DNA of 36,402 bases, taken from NCBI GenBank assembly GCA_017513245.1, contig JAFXGK010000013.1, positions 1 to 36,402 of the forward strand. The letters are read 5' to 3'. A program made the translations under genes and the position numbers. Position 1 is the stretch's first letter. Each line of letters begins with the position of its first letter. Source of the DNA: Clostridia bacterium (GTDB taxonomy: Bacteria > Bacillota > Clostridia > Oscillospirales > Acutalibacteraceae). Positions 12,861 to 20,996 of the stretch are shown one piece after another. The notes below the pieces were generated by a model. The model saw only the letters and a list, made by a program, of their open reading frames with translations. It did no database searches and was not told where the DNA came from.

Positions 12861-14546
12861 TTACATACTCTCGGGTGCATCGATTTTTAAAATCGAAAGC
12901 AGGTTTCTAATAGCAGTTCTTGTTGCCAGGCAGAGCGACAGACGGGCCTGCATAAGGCTTTCGTCTCCGCACTTGCAGCGGCAGTTGTTATAGAACTTGT
13001 GGAACTGCGCGGCAACCGAGGTTGCATAATGGGTAAGCTTTGCAGGGTCGTATGCGGCTGCCGATATTTCGACCGTCTTGGTGAACGCGGCAAGCAGGTT
13101 TATAAGCTCACGCTCTTCGGGAGCCTTTAAGAGCATAAGCTCGTCCTTCGTGCACTCGCGGGGGGTGATATCCTCCTCTGCAAGGTTACGCAGGATGCTG
13201 CAAATACGGGCGTGAGCATACTGAACGTAATAAACGGGGTTTTGGTTAGACTGTTCAACCGCCAAATCGAGGTCAAAGTCGAAGTGGCTGTTGGGCTCGC
13301 GGAGGTTAAAGAAGAATCTTGCAGCGTCAATCGGAACCTCTTCAAGCAGCGTTACGAGAGTAATAGCTTTACCCGAACGCTTGGAGGCCTTTATAACCTC
13401 GCCGCCCTTTACAAGGCGAACCATCTGCATAAGGACTACGTCGAGTTTGTCGGCATCGATGCCGAGAGCAGATAAAGCGGCCTTAAGACGCGGAACGTAA
13501 CCGTGGTGGTCGGCACCCCAGATATTGATAGCCTTATCGAAGCCACGGGTAACGAGCTTGTTATAGTGGTATGCGATGTCGGGGGCTACGTAGGTCGGGA
13601 AGCCGTTGGAGCGAACGAGAACAAAGTCCTCACTGCCGAAATCGGCGCCCGAGAACCATAAAGCGCCCTCTTTTTCATAGGTGTGGCCGCTTTCCTTAAG
13701 CTTTTCTATGATACGCATGGTCTCGCCCGACTGGTGCAGGCTGCTTTCCTTAAACCAGGTATCGTATTCGATGCGATATTTTGCAAGGTCATCGTGCAGA
13801 GCCTTGATATTCTTCGGAAGTGCGAAGGCAACGAGTGCTGCGCGGCGCTCTTTTTCTTCTTTTTCAACAAAGCTGTCGCCATACTCGGCCGCAAAGGCCT
13901 CGGCATGAGCGATTATATCGGCTCCGTGATAGGAGTCTTCAGGCATTTCGATGCCCTCTTTATAAATCTGCAGATAGCGTAAATCAAGCGAAAGACCGAA
14001 TTTTTCTATCTGGTTGCCTGCGTCGTTAATGTAGAATTCACGCTCGGTCTTGTAGCCTGCAAAATCCATAACGGCAGCAAGACAGTCGCCGAGTGCGCCG
14101 CCGCGAGCGTTACCGATATGCATGGGGCCGGTGGGGTTGGCCGATACGAACTCAACCAATACGCTCTTGCCTGCGCCGATATCGCTTCTGCCGTAGTTTT
14201 CGCCCTTTTCGTTTATATCACGGACGATATCGGCATAGTAGGAATCGGACAAAAAGAGATTGATAAAGCCGGGGCCGGCTATCTCGTAGCGTTCGATATA
14301 GCTGCCCGAAAAATCGGCGTTTGCCATAAGTGTTTCGGCAATTTTGCGCGGTGCATTGCGGAACACGCGCGACCAAGACATGGCACAGTTTAATGCGAAA
14401 TCGCCGTGTGCCGAATCGGAAGGCTTATCTATCGAGTAGGCCGTAAGCTCGGCCTCGGGCAACTCGCCCTTTGCCATTGCGGCTTTGGCTGCAGCCTCAA
14501 TTATCTCCTTTATTTGAGTTTCGACGGTCTTAACTATCAGTGACAT
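12861..14546 (-). CDS. argS: Arginyl-tRNA synthetase
   Basis: The product has 561 residues, normal for the class I enzyme that charges tRNA-Arg. The N-terminal Arg-tRNA-synthetase additional domain (about 1-100) precedes SANPTGPMHIGNARGG with the HIGH motif as HIGN at 143-146. KASKRSGKAITL is the KMSKS-equivalent loop, which is often degenerate in ArgRS. A DALR-type anticodon-binding domain ends the protein. It lies between a DUF1934 gene (2 bp upstream) and ttcA, in the murI operon. The DUF1934-argS pair is a known Firmicute arrangement (ywiB-argS in Bacillus). Confidence 0.95.
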   Translation of the reverse strand: MSLIVKTVETQIKEIIEAAAKAAMAKGELPEAELTAYSIDKPSDSAHGDFALNCAMSWSRVFRNAPRKIAETLMANADFSGSYIERYEIAGPGFINLFLSDSYYADIVRDINEKGENYGRSDIGAGKSVLVEFVSANPTGPMHIGNARGGALGDCLAAVMDFAGYKTEREFYINDAGNQIEKFGLSLDLRYLQIYKEGIEMPEDSYHGADIIAHAEAFAAEYGDSFVEKEEKERRAALVAFALPKNIKALHDDLAKYRIEYDTWFKESSLHQSGETMRIIEKLKESGHTYEKEGALWFSGADFGSEDFVLVRSNGFPTYVAPDIAYHYNKLVTRGFDKAINIWGADHHGYVPRLKAALSALGIDADKLDVVLMQMVRLVKGGEVIKASKRSGKAITLVTLLEEVPIDAARFFFNLREPNSHFDFDLDLAVEQSNQNPVYYVQYAHARICSILRNLAEEDITPRECTKDELMLLKAPEERELINLLAAFTKTVEISAAAYDPAKLTHYATSVAAQFHKFYNNCRCKCGDESLMQARLSLCLATRTAIRNLLSILKIDAPESM

Positions 14547-14548
14547 TT

Positions 14549-14956
14549 TTATACCTCTTTTGCAGTTATCTCTATCTTGTTTCGGCCTATAACTCCCATT
14601 TCGTTTAAGAGTGTGTACTCGGCCGTAAGCGTACCGTCAAGCGAGAGACGGGTTACACATTTCTCACCCTTTACGGCCATCATAAATGCGCCGTAGGGGG
14701 TGTTATATTCGGTTTTGTGGGCTTTTCCCTCTTCTATCTTAAGCACGCTGCCGAAGCCGCCCGTACGGGTTATTATAACCACGCTGCCGTGGGCCTTTAT
14801 GACGGTATTTATCCGCGCCCCTTCGGTTATTTCGCTGTATTTAAGATAATCGGCATCGCCTATTTTTTCGAGCATACCGTCATAGGTGAAGCTCGATTTA
14901 TCGGTCTGCCCGTCGGCTGTCGTTGTGCTGACGAGCGTTATTTTTACCTTTTTCAT
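14549..14956 (-). CDS. DUF1934 (YwiB-like) beta-barrel protein
   Basis: The product has 135 residues, the family length. Alternating beta-strand sequence such as DYLKYSEITEGARINTVIKAHGSVVIITRTG fits the lipocalin-like barrel of DUF1934. The start overlaps the murI stop by 4 bp, and argS starts 2 bp after its stop, so all are translated from one message. The family neighbours argS in many Firmicutes, but no biochemical role is known to me. Confidence 0.8.
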   Translation of the reverse strand: MKKVKITLVSTTTADGQTDKSSFTYDGMLEKIGDADYLKYSEITEGARINTVIKAHGSVVIITRTGGFGSVLKIEEGKAHKTEYNTPYGAFMMAVKGEKCVTRLSLDGTLTAEYTLLNEMGVIGRNKIEITAKEV

Positions 14957-15762
14957 ATTTTCTCGATATCCACCGTTTCTGCCTCGATATCTTCGCTTCC
15001 CAAAAGGGCGCGAGCCATTTCGGAGAAGGACTCGGATTTATCGCTGACCAAATAGCGGTCGGCTGCCGCATCACCGTTTGAAAGCATATCGTTTTCGGTG
15101 AGGTACTGCTTAACGTATGCGGCCGTTGCCTCGCCCATATTTATAAGCTTTACGCCGTCACCGCAGACCTTCTTTAAAACGTCGCTGAGAACGGGATAGT
15201 GAGTACAACCCAAAATAAGGGTGTCAACACCTTTTTCAATTATGGGAGTCAGATATCGCTTAGCCGCCTCGAGCGCCATCATATCGTTTTCGGAGGTTAT
15301 ACCCTCTTCCACAAGCGGGACAAACAAGGGACAGCTGTTTTGATACACCTCGGCGTCGGGCATCCGGCCGAGAATATAGTTTTTGTGGGCGTTGCTTTTG
15401 ATGGTCGCAACCGTTCCGATAACGCCGATTTTGCCGTTTTTAGTAGCCTTTACGGCGGCGGCAGATGCGTGGGACACCACCTCGACGAAGGGTACGGGAA
15501 GTTCCTTTTCGGTATCCTTGGCAACCGAGGAAACGGTACCGCAGGCTGCAATTATAAGCTTAACGCCGTGGGAAAGGAGAAGTCGCTCATCCTGCTGCGC
15601 GTAGCGGCGAATTATTTCGCGGCTTTTGTTGCCGTAGGGCACGCGGCCGGTATCACCGAAATAGACGACCGATTCACCGGGTAAAACCTTTTTCAGTTCC
15701 TTTACGACGGTGAGTCCGCCAAGGCCCGAATCGAAAACGCCAATAGCACGATTATCAGACAT
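14953..15762 (-). CDS. murI: Glutamate racemase
   Basis: The product has 269 residues. It makes D-glutamate for peptidoglycan. Asp11-Ser12 in FDSGLGG, YFGDTGRVPYG, Cys74 in IAACGTVSS and Cys186 in LGCTHYPVL are the expected substrate and catalytic residues. One oddity is that the family motif is usually AACNT; here the Asn after the first catalytic Cys is Gly75. AGGAGGGG precedes the ATG at 15762. It is the first gene of the murI-DUF1934-argS-ttcA operon and has its own promoter. Confidence 0.93.
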   Translation of the reverse strand: MSDNRAIGVFDSGLGGLTVVKELKKVLPGESVVYFGDTGRVPYGNKSREIIRRYAQQDERLLLSHGVKLIIAACGTVSSVAKDTEKELPVPFVEVVSHASAAAVKATKNGKIGVIGTVATIKSNAHKNYILGRMPDAEVYQNSCPLFVPLVEEGITSENDMMALEAAKRYLTPIIEKGVDTLILGCTHYPVLSDVLKKVCGDGVKLINMGEATAAYVKQYLTENDMLSNGDAAADRYLVSDKSESFSEMARALLGSEDIEAETVDIEKI

Positions 15763-15793
15763 ACTATCCCCTCCTTTTTATACTATTCAAATT

Positions 15794-15822
15794 ATATTAC
15801 CATATATTTTTAAAAACTGCAA
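15794..15822 (-). promoter_or_regulatory. Promoter of the murI operon
   Basis: On the minus strand TTGCAG (15822-15817) and TAATAT (15799-15794) are 17 bp apart, about 32 bp before the murI start, just after the terminator of the preceding operon. Confidence 0.55.
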
Positions 15823-15823
15823 C

Positions 15824-15856
15824 AAAAAAAGGAATGTCGCCATTCCTTTTTATTTT
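15824..15856 (-). terminator. Terminator after tcdA
   Basis: AAAAGGAATG (15827-15836) pairs with CATTCCTTTT (15841-15850), with loop TCGC on plus, and a T run follows on the minus strand. The stem overlaps the tcdA stop codon. Confidence 0.8.
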
Positions 15857-16530
15857 TTGATTATGTCTTTTATAACCTCACCGGCTATTATAAGTCCCGC
15901 CGCCGACGGAACGAAGGATATGCTTGCGGGCACTCGCTCGCCGCGAACTACGGGTTCTTCGGTTGAATAAAGCACCTTAACGTCGGTTATTCCCCGCTTT
16001 TTAAGCTCGTAGCGCATTACTCGCGCCAAAGGACAAACCGAGGTTTTTTTGATATCGGCTATACGAAAGGCGGTGGGGTCGAGCTTATTGCCCGTTCCCA
16101 TCGAGGATAAAACGGGAACTCCCGACTGCTTGCATTTTTCGATTATGAGCAGTTTCGACGTGACCGAATCAATGGCGTCGACGACGTAGGAAAACTGCGA
16201 AAAATCGATGTTATCTGCAGTGTTTTGCGAAAAGAAAATATCGTGTCTGTGCACGCAAATATCGGCGTTTATATCGGCAATTCTCTTGGCCATTACTCCG
16301 GTTTTTTGCTCACCTATCGTACTCGAAAGGGCTATAAGCTGACGGTTTATATTGCTCTCCGCCACGGTATCGGAATCGATAAGAGTAAGCGTTCCGACGC
16401 CTGCGCGCGCAAGCGCCTCACACACAAAAGAGCCGACGCCGCCTATACCGAAAACGGCAACGTGAGCGTTATTCAGTTTTTTGCGGTTTTCTTCACCTAT
16501 AAGCAGGTCGGTTCTATCGTAAATACCCAT
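15850..16530 (-). CDS. tcdA: ThiF/E1-like protein, tRNA threonylcarbamoyladenosine dehydratase (TcdA type)
   Basis: The product has 226 residues. A Rossmann nucleotide site (VFGIGGVGSFVCEALARAG, about 26-44) and the adenylation segment ESNINRQLIA (about 58-67) mark the E1-like superfamily. Length, IGEEN near the N-terminus and DAIDSVTSKLLIIEKC fit the YgdL/TcdA group. TcdA cyclises t6A37 of tRNA to its hydantoin form using ATP. The gene directly follows the pyridoxamine kinase gene with no gap and ends at a terminator. Other ThiF-family roles are less likely because no ThiS or MoaD gene is near. Confidence 0.82.
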   Translation of the reverse strand: MGIYDRTDLLIGEENRKKLNNAHVAVFGIGGVGSFVCEALARAGVGTLTLIDSDTVAESNINRQLIALSSTIGEQKTGVMAKRIADINADICVHRHDIFFSQNTADNIDFSQFSYVVDAIDSVTSKLLIIEKCKQSGVPVLSSMGTGNKLDPTAFRIADIKKTSVCPLARVMRYELKKRGITDVKVLYSTEEPVVRGERVPASISFVPSAAGLIIAGEVIKDIIKK

Positions 16531-17367
16531 TTATTTCCCCAAAAGTTTAATGTATTTCGGCAGCTCGTTTTCGAAGTCTACACCGTAGGTGCGTTCGGGC
16601 TGGAAATGCTTGGTGCGATAGATACAGCCGCTTGTATATTCGGCGGCAATCTGCATTGCTTCGCGTATTGGCTTGCCGTTCAGTATTGCGCCGACAAGCG
16701 CGCTTCCGAAAACGTCACCCGTGCCGTGATACATAGCGTCTACACGGTCGGCAAAGGCGTATTCGATTTTACCGTCACACAGTGCGGCAGAGCCAAGCTT
16801 TTTATCGTCAAAATAAACGCCTGTAAGAATAGGAAGTTTGGCACCCATATCGCGAAGAGCCGTAAGTATCTCCGATACGTATTCCTCGGTGAAAACGCCC
16901 TCTTTATACTCGATGCCGAGCATAAGGCAGGCTTCGGTGAGGTTGGGAATTACTATATCGGCCTTGGCGCAAAGCTTTTTCATTCCCTCGGGGAAGTTTT
17001 CGGGGAAAATCTGATAAAGCTTACCGTGGTCGGCCATTACGGGATCGACTACGACCAAGGTATCTTCGTCACGCAGAATATCGATTATTTCGCAGACAAG
17101 ATCTATTTGGCGGAAGGAGCCGAGATAGCCCGTATAAATCGCATCGAAACGAATTCCCTCGCTTTTCCAATGTTTGGCGATGGGTAAAATATCCTCGGTG
17201 AGGTCACGGAAGGTGAAGTCTTTAAATCCGCCCGTATGTGTTGATAAAACGGCTGTCGGGATAACCGAAGTTTCAACTCCGGCGGCCGAAATTATGGGCA
17301 GAGCAACGGTAAGCGAGCACTTGCCGAAGCCTGATATATCGTGGATTGCAGCAACTCTTTTTTGCAT
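16531..17367 (-). CDS. Pyridoxamine/pyridoxal kinase (ribokinase-like)
   Basis: The product has 278 residues. AAGGAG precedes the ATG at 17367. The N-terminal AAIHDISGFGKCSLTVALPI, the LSTHTGGFKDFTF stretch and the GTGD anion-hole/catalytic motif at 215-218 (Asp218) identify a PdxY/PdxK-type kinase of the ribokinase fold. These phosphorylate vitamin B6 vitamers in PLP salvage. MADHGKLYQIF is the family's peptide flap region. It is third in the PTS-nth-kinase-tcdA operon; no functional link between these genes is obvious. Confidence 0.87.
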   Translation of the reverse strand: MQKRVAAIHDISGFGKCSLTVALPIISAAGVETSVIPTAVLSTHTGGFKDFTFRDLTEDILPIAKHWKSEGIRFDAIYTGYLGSFRQIDLVCEIIDILRDEDTLVVVDPVMADHGKLYQIFPENFPEGMKKLCAKADIVIPNLTEACLMLGIEYKEGVFTEEYVSEILTALRDMGAKLPILTGVYFDDKKLGSAALCDGKIEYAFADRVDAMYHGTGDVFGSALVGAILNGKPIREAMQIAAEYTSGCIYRTKHFQPERTYGVDFENELPKYIKLLGK

Positions 17368-17382
17368 TGTGTTTTTTCTCCT

Positions 17383-18009
17383 TTATAGTACTTTTTTGCA
17401 GACGCTGCTAAGGCAACATTTTTCGCAATATGCCTTTCTTGCGGTGCATACTGCCCTGCCGTGCAACACTGCGCGGTGGCAGAAATTATTAGATTCTTCG
17501 GGTGGTAAAATTTTTCGCATTTCGTTTTCAACCTTTAACGGGTCGCGGGTTTTCACGAACCCCAAACGGTTGCAAAGGCGGATAAAATGGGTGTCGGCAA
17601 CTACGGCAGGCTTGCCGTATACGTCGCCGCAGACGAGGTTTGCGGTTTTGCGTCCAACACCCGGAAGCGAGGTTAAATCCTCAATATTATCGGGCACCAC
17701 GCCACCAAAACGCTCGCATATTCCCTTGCCTATGCCGATAAGGTCACGCGCTTTAGTTTTATAGAGGCCACAGGTTTTAATAAGTTCTTCAACCTCGGAT
17801 ACGTCGGCCTCAGAGAAGGCCTTTGCATCGGGGAAGCGGGCAAAAAGCGCAGGCGTTACTATATTAACCCTCGCATCGGTGCACTGTGCCGAAAGCCTTG
17901 TGGCAATAAGCAACTGAAAAGCATCGGTATAATCGAGCGAACAAATAGCGTTCGGGTATTCAGTTTTAAAAAGTTCTACCGCGGCTTTGGCTCGCTCTTT
18001 TGCATTCAT
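17383..18009 (-). CDS. nth: Endonuclease III (DNA glycosylase/AP lyase)
   Basis: The product has 208 residues, close to E. coli Nth (211). The helix-hairpin-helix is LPGVGRKTA (115-123) with catalytic Lys121; the catalytic Asp139 lies in VVADTHFIRL. The 4Fe-4S loop is Cys188-x6-Cys195-x2-Cys198-x5-Cys204, exactly the family spacing. It removes oxidised pyrimidines and cleaves abasic sites. It is second in its operon, 8 bp after the membrane-protein gene. Confidence 0.95.
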   Translation of the reverse strand: MNAKERAKAAVELFKTEYPNAICSLDYTDAFQLLIATRLSAQCTDARVNIVTPALFARFPDAKAFSEADVSEVEELIKTCGLYKTKARDLIGIGKGICERFGGVVPDNIEDLTSLPGVGRKTANLVCGDVYGKPAVVADTHFIRLCNRLGFVKTRDPLKVENEMRKILPPEESNNFCHRAVLHGRAVCTARKAYCEKCCLSSVCKKVL

Positions 18010-18017
18010 TTTATCAC

Positions 18018-19064
18018 CTATACGCTGAGTTTCATATCGCCGTGCTTAATAAGCTTTAATGCGCGCATTCCCTCGGAAATTGCGAGGGTAACAACAGCAG
18101 GCAGAACAAAGTGCATTACGGCGATTTCGATTAATGCTAATGCAGGAGAGAATCCGGCCTCAATCATAGAGGTATAGCTGGAGAACTGACCTACAAGACC
18201 TGCAGAACCCATACCGGAGCCGGTGGGATTGCTTACCATACCGAGCACGGCCGAACTGATGGGGCCTAAAATTGCGCTTGAAAGTATCGCAGGAAGCCAG
18301 ATTATCGGCTTTTTAACGATATTGGGCACCTGAAGCATCGAGGTTCCGAGGCCCTGTGCCACCAAACCGCCAAACTTATTTTCTCTGTAGCTGGCAACGG
18401 CAAAGCCAACCATGTTACAGCAACAGCCAATCGTTGCTGCGCCTGCTGCAAGACCGGTTATTCCCATAGAGATACCGATTGCGGCCGAGCTTATGGGAAG
18501 CGTAAGTATCATACCCATCAGCACCGATACGGCTATACCGCCTAAAATGGGGTGTGCTTCAACGTTTACGTTTACCAGGTTTCCGAGAAGGGTCATAAGC
18601 TTTGCAACGGGTACGCCGAGGTAGATGCCTACCACTGCGCCCGGAATTATTGCACAAAGGGGTGTTACAATAATATCGACCTTAGTCTTGCCCGATACGA
18701 GCATACCTATTTCAACCGCTACGTATGCAGCAACGAAGGCGCCCAGAGGCTCACCGGGCGCGCCGAGAGTGATGGTTGCAAGTCCCTTACCGGCGAAGGC
18801 ACCAACCATACCGGCAACGGCAGCCGACACTGTTACCAGCGGAGAGGCCTTAAGCTTTGCTGCTACGCCTGCGCCGATACCCATACCCGTAGTCACCTTG
18901 GCAACGTTACCGATTTGTATCAGATAACTGCCAACCGTTCCTCCTACGATATCGCCTATCTGGCAAATGATTGTGCCGATAATAAGCGTTGCGAACAGAC
19001 CGAGCGCCATACCGGTAAGGCCGTCGATAAACAAGCGGTTCAAAAATTTCTTTATGTAACCCAT
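18018..19064 (-). CDS. PTS EIIC-like membrane protein
   Basis: The product has 348 residues and is strongly hydrophobic, with about eight to ten membrane segments rich in Gly/Ala (such as TTGMGIGAGVAAKL, GAIIPGAVVGIYLGVPVAK and GITGLAAGAATIGCCCNMVG). The pattern resembles the PTS_EIIC_2 family, putative sugar permeases found in Firmicutes without adjacent EIIA or EIIB genes. None is near here, so transport by a phosphotransferase mechanism is unproven. It is first in the operon, behind a perfect promoter. Confidence 0.72.
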   Translation of the reverse strand: MGYIKKFLNRLFIDGLTGMALGLFATLIIGTIICQIGDIVGGTVGSYLIQIGNVAKVTTGMGIGAGVAAKLKASPLVTVSAAVAGMVGAFAGKGLATITLGAPGEPLGAFVAAYVAVEIGMLVSGKTKVDIIVTPLCAIIPGAVVGIYLGVPVAKLMTLLGNLVNVNVEAHPILGGIAVSVLMGMILTLPISSAAIGISMGITGLAAGAATIGCCCNMVGFAVASYRENKFGGLVAQGLGTSMLQVPNIVKKPIIWLPAILSSAILGPISSAVLGMVSNPTGSGMGSAGLVGQFSSYTSMIEAGFSPALALIEIAVMHFVLPAVVTLAISEGMRALKLIKHGDMKLSV

Positions 19065-19094
19065 ACTTACTCCCTCATATTATTTTATAGCAAG

Positions 19095-19123
19095 ATTATA
19101 TACCTCGTTTTTTTGGTTGTCAA
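19095..19123 (-). promoter_or_regulatory. Consensus promoter of the PTS-nth-kinase-tcdA operon
   Basis: On the minus strand TTGACA (19123-19118) and TATAAT (19100-19095) are separated by 17 bp. Both hexamers are perfect. The start codon lies about 30 bp downstream of the -10 box. Confidence 0.85.
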
Positions 19124-19167
19124 GGCGGTCGCACTATTTTAGTTTAAATTGCTAAAGTGTTTTCTGC

Positions 19168-19196
19168 TTGACGGCTTTATTTTTGTATTGTATAAT
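19168..19196 (+). promoter_or_regulatory. Promoter of ruvX
   Basis: TTGACG (19168-19173) and TATAAT (19191-19196) are 17 bp apart. The -10 covers the in-frame ATG at 19195, which rules out that codon and the longer reading frame as the start. Confidence 0.82.
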
Positions 19197-19224
19197 GGTG
19201 AAAAACTTACTTTGTGAGGCTGTT

Positions 19225-19644
19225 ATGATAATAATGTCTGTTGACCTGGGGGATGCGAGAACCGGTGTCGCCGTAAGCGATTCGAGCGAAACTTTTGCTT
19301 TCCCAAAAGGTGTTATAAAGGAATACAATAAGGAAAAGCTGCTCGAGAAGCTTTGCGAAAAGGCACGCGAACTGGGCGCCGAACTTTTGGTTGTAGGATA
19401 CCCAAAAAATATGGATGGCTCCGCCGGATTTAAGGCACAGGAATGTGAAACACTCGGAAAACAACTTGCCGAAATGTGCTCGTTGCCGCTCGTGCTTTGG
19501 GACGAACGCTGTACAACCGTTTCGGCGCATACGGCACTTAACTACACCGATACACGCGGCAAAAAACGTAAGGAAATAGTGGACGCAGTAGCGGCAACCA
19601 TAATTTTAGAGGATTATTTAGCAAGAAGAAAGCAGGGCAACTGA
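19225..19644 (+). CDS. ruvX: YqgF/RuvX-family putative Holliday-junction resolvase
   Basis: The product has 139 residues from the ATG at 19225, the family length; upstream ATGs lie in or before the promoter. GAGG precedes the start. The RNase H-like fold shows IMSVDLGDARTGVAVSD with the first catalytic Asp, LVVGYPKNMDGSAG, and LWDERCTTVSAH with the second acidic residue. VDAVAATIILEDYL near the end supplies the last acidic residue. Members are implicated in pre-16S rRNA processing as well as in junction resolution. It is monocistronic and ends in a terminator shared with dinB. Confidence 0.92.
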   Translation: MIIMSVDLGDARTGVAVSDSSETFAFPKGVIKEYNKEKLLEKLCEKARELGAELLVVGYPKNMDGSAGFKAQECETLGKQLAEMCSLPLVLWDERCTTVSAHTALNYTDTRGKKRKEIVDAVAATIILEDYLARRKQGN

Positions 19645-19657
19645 TTGCCCTGCTTTT
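19629..19657. terminator. Bidirectional terminator between ruvX and dinB
   Basis: AAGCAGGGCAA (19630-19640) pairs with TTGCCCTGCTT (19645-19655), with T runs on both strands. It overlaps the ruvX stop. Confidence 0.85.
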
Positions 19658-20854
19658 TTATTCGTCGCGGTCGTGTATATGGGTGTTTACGGTGGTGCCG
19701 CGAACAATGCTGTCTTTGCCGTATTTTTGGCGAATTTCGAAGATTTTATCCTCGACCTCTTCCCTGCTTTCGGCCTCGTGAAAATCGGTAAAAATATCGG
19801 TTTGGTACGGGGCTGCAGCATCCTTTAAATTAATGGCCCTAAAGCCGATTGAACGCAGCGGCACCGAAAAACCGAAATTATTTTCAATAAGCTCCATACA
19901 TTTTTCCGCCATAACCATACTGCTTTGTGTTGGGGCAGGAAGTGCAGCCTGAAACTCTTTTACGTTTAAATCGAAGGTTCGAATATGTGCCTGTACGGCT
20001 CCGCAATAAAGACCGTGGCGGCGGAGTGTTTCCGAAATGTTTTCCGAAAGCGAAAGCACTACGGGCCAAGCCTCCTCAGCCGAGTGTAGGTCGGAAGAAA
20101 GGGTTGTCGTGCGGCCGACACTTTTGGGGGCAGACTCCTCTGTCGCCACGGGGGACGAATCCTCTCCGCAGGCTGATAAATAAAGTTGCTCACCCATTTT
20201 TCCAAATCGGTTTTTAAGCACGTCGCAGCCTGCCGCAGCTATATCACCGATTGTAAAAATCCCAAGTGAATCGAGTTGATTTTTGGTCGAACGACCAACG
20301 CCGAGCAATGCGTTTGCAGGCAAAGGCCAGACCTTTTCTTTAAAGTTTTCGCGAGATATTTCGGTAATGCCGTCGGGCTTTTTAAGGTCGGAGCCGAGTT
20401 TGGCGAAAACCTTATTAAAACTGACGCCTATCGAAACGGTTACGCCGATTTCACGCTTGACGGCGGCACGTATCTGCTCGGCGATTTCCATTCCGTTGCC
20501 GAAAAGAAGACGGCTTCCCGTTACGTCGAGCCAACACTCGTCGATGCCGAAAGGCTCGACGGCGTCACTAAAACGCAGATAAATATCGCGAACCGCCATA
20601 GACACCTCATTATAACGGTGATAATTGGGCGGCACACAAACAAGTTCGGGACATTTGCGCTTAGCCTGCCAGATAGCCTCGGCGGTGGCAACTCCGTAGC
20701 TTTTTGCAAGCTCGTTTTTGGCGAGCACTATGCCGTGTCGCTCCTCGACGCTGCCGGTTACGGCCAAGGGGCAATTCTTAAGGGTTGGATTATCCAGCAC
20801 GGCGACCGATGCAAAGAAATTATTAAGGTCGCAGTGGAGTATGGTGCGGTCCAT
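19658..20854 (-). CDS. dinB: DNA polymerase IV (Y-family translesion polymerase)
   Basis: The product has 398 residues from the ATG at 20854, which follows AAAGGGG by 8 nt; the upstream in-frame extension has no ribosome site. Asp9 in HCDLNNFFASV and Asp105-Glu106 in PFGIDECWLD are the metal-binding acidic residues. LGVGRSTKNQLDSLGI is the helix-hairpin-helix, followed by a little-finger domain. The YGVATAEAIWQAK segment resembles the usual YGVRSAMP nucleotide loop, somewhat diverged. It copies damaged templates with low fidelity. A LexA box overlaps the predicted transcription start, so it belongs to the SOS response. Confidence 0.93.
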   Translation of the reverse strand: MDRTILHCDLNNFFASVAVLDNPTLKNCPLAVTGSVEERHGIVLAKNELAKSYGVATAEAIWQAKRKCPELVCVPPNYHRYNEVSMAVRDIYLRFSDAVEPFGIDECWLDVTGSRLLFGNGMEIAEQIRAAVKREIGVTVSIGVSFNKVFAKLGSDLKKPDGITEISRENFKEKVWPLPANALLGVGRSTKNQLDSLGIFTIGDIAAAGCDVLKNRFGKMGEQLYLSACGEDSSPVATEESAPKSVGRTTTLSSDLHSAEEAWPVVLSLSENISETLRRHGLYCGAVQAHIRTFDLNVKEFQAALPAPTQSSMVMAEKCMELIENNFGFSVPLRSIGFRAINLKDAAAPYQTDIFTDFHEAESREEVEDKIFEIRQKYGKDSIVRGTTVNTHIHDRDE

Positions 20855-20881
20855 TTGTTTTGCCCCTTTCAACAAACTTAA

Positions 20882-20893
20882 GAACAAGTGTTC
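20882..20893 (-). promoter_or_regulatory. LexA (SOS) box of dinB
   Basis: GAACAAGTGTTC (20882-20893) matches the Gram-positive LexA operator GAAC-N4-GTTC. It lies just downstream of the dinB -10 box, where bound LexA would block RNA polymerase. Confidence 0.85.
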
Positions 20894-20899
20894 TACATC

Positions 20900-20928
20900 A
20901 TTTTAGCACAAGGGAGTGCGTTTGTAAA
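20900..20928 (-). promoter_or_regulatory. Promoter of dinB
   Basis: On the minus strand TTTACA (20928-20923) and TAAAAT (20905-20900) are 17 bp apart, with the SOS box at about the start site. Confidence 0.72.
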
Positions 20929-20939
20929 GCCGTAATTTA

Positions 20940-20968
20940 TTGACATTTTTATTTAGTTGTGGCATTAT
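20940..20968 (+). promoter_or_regulatory. Promoter of the flavoprotein pair
   Basis: TTGACA (20940-20945) and CATTAT (20963-20968) are 17 bp apart, about 29 bp before the start at 20997. Its -35 lies 12 bp from the divergent dinB -35. Confidence 0.6.
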
Positions 20969-20996
20969 GAAATTCAGAAAAAACGGTGGTGAAATT

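Noticed and set aside
19168-19224. Upstream starts for ruvX
   Set aside because: They lie in or before the -10 box of the consensus promoter.
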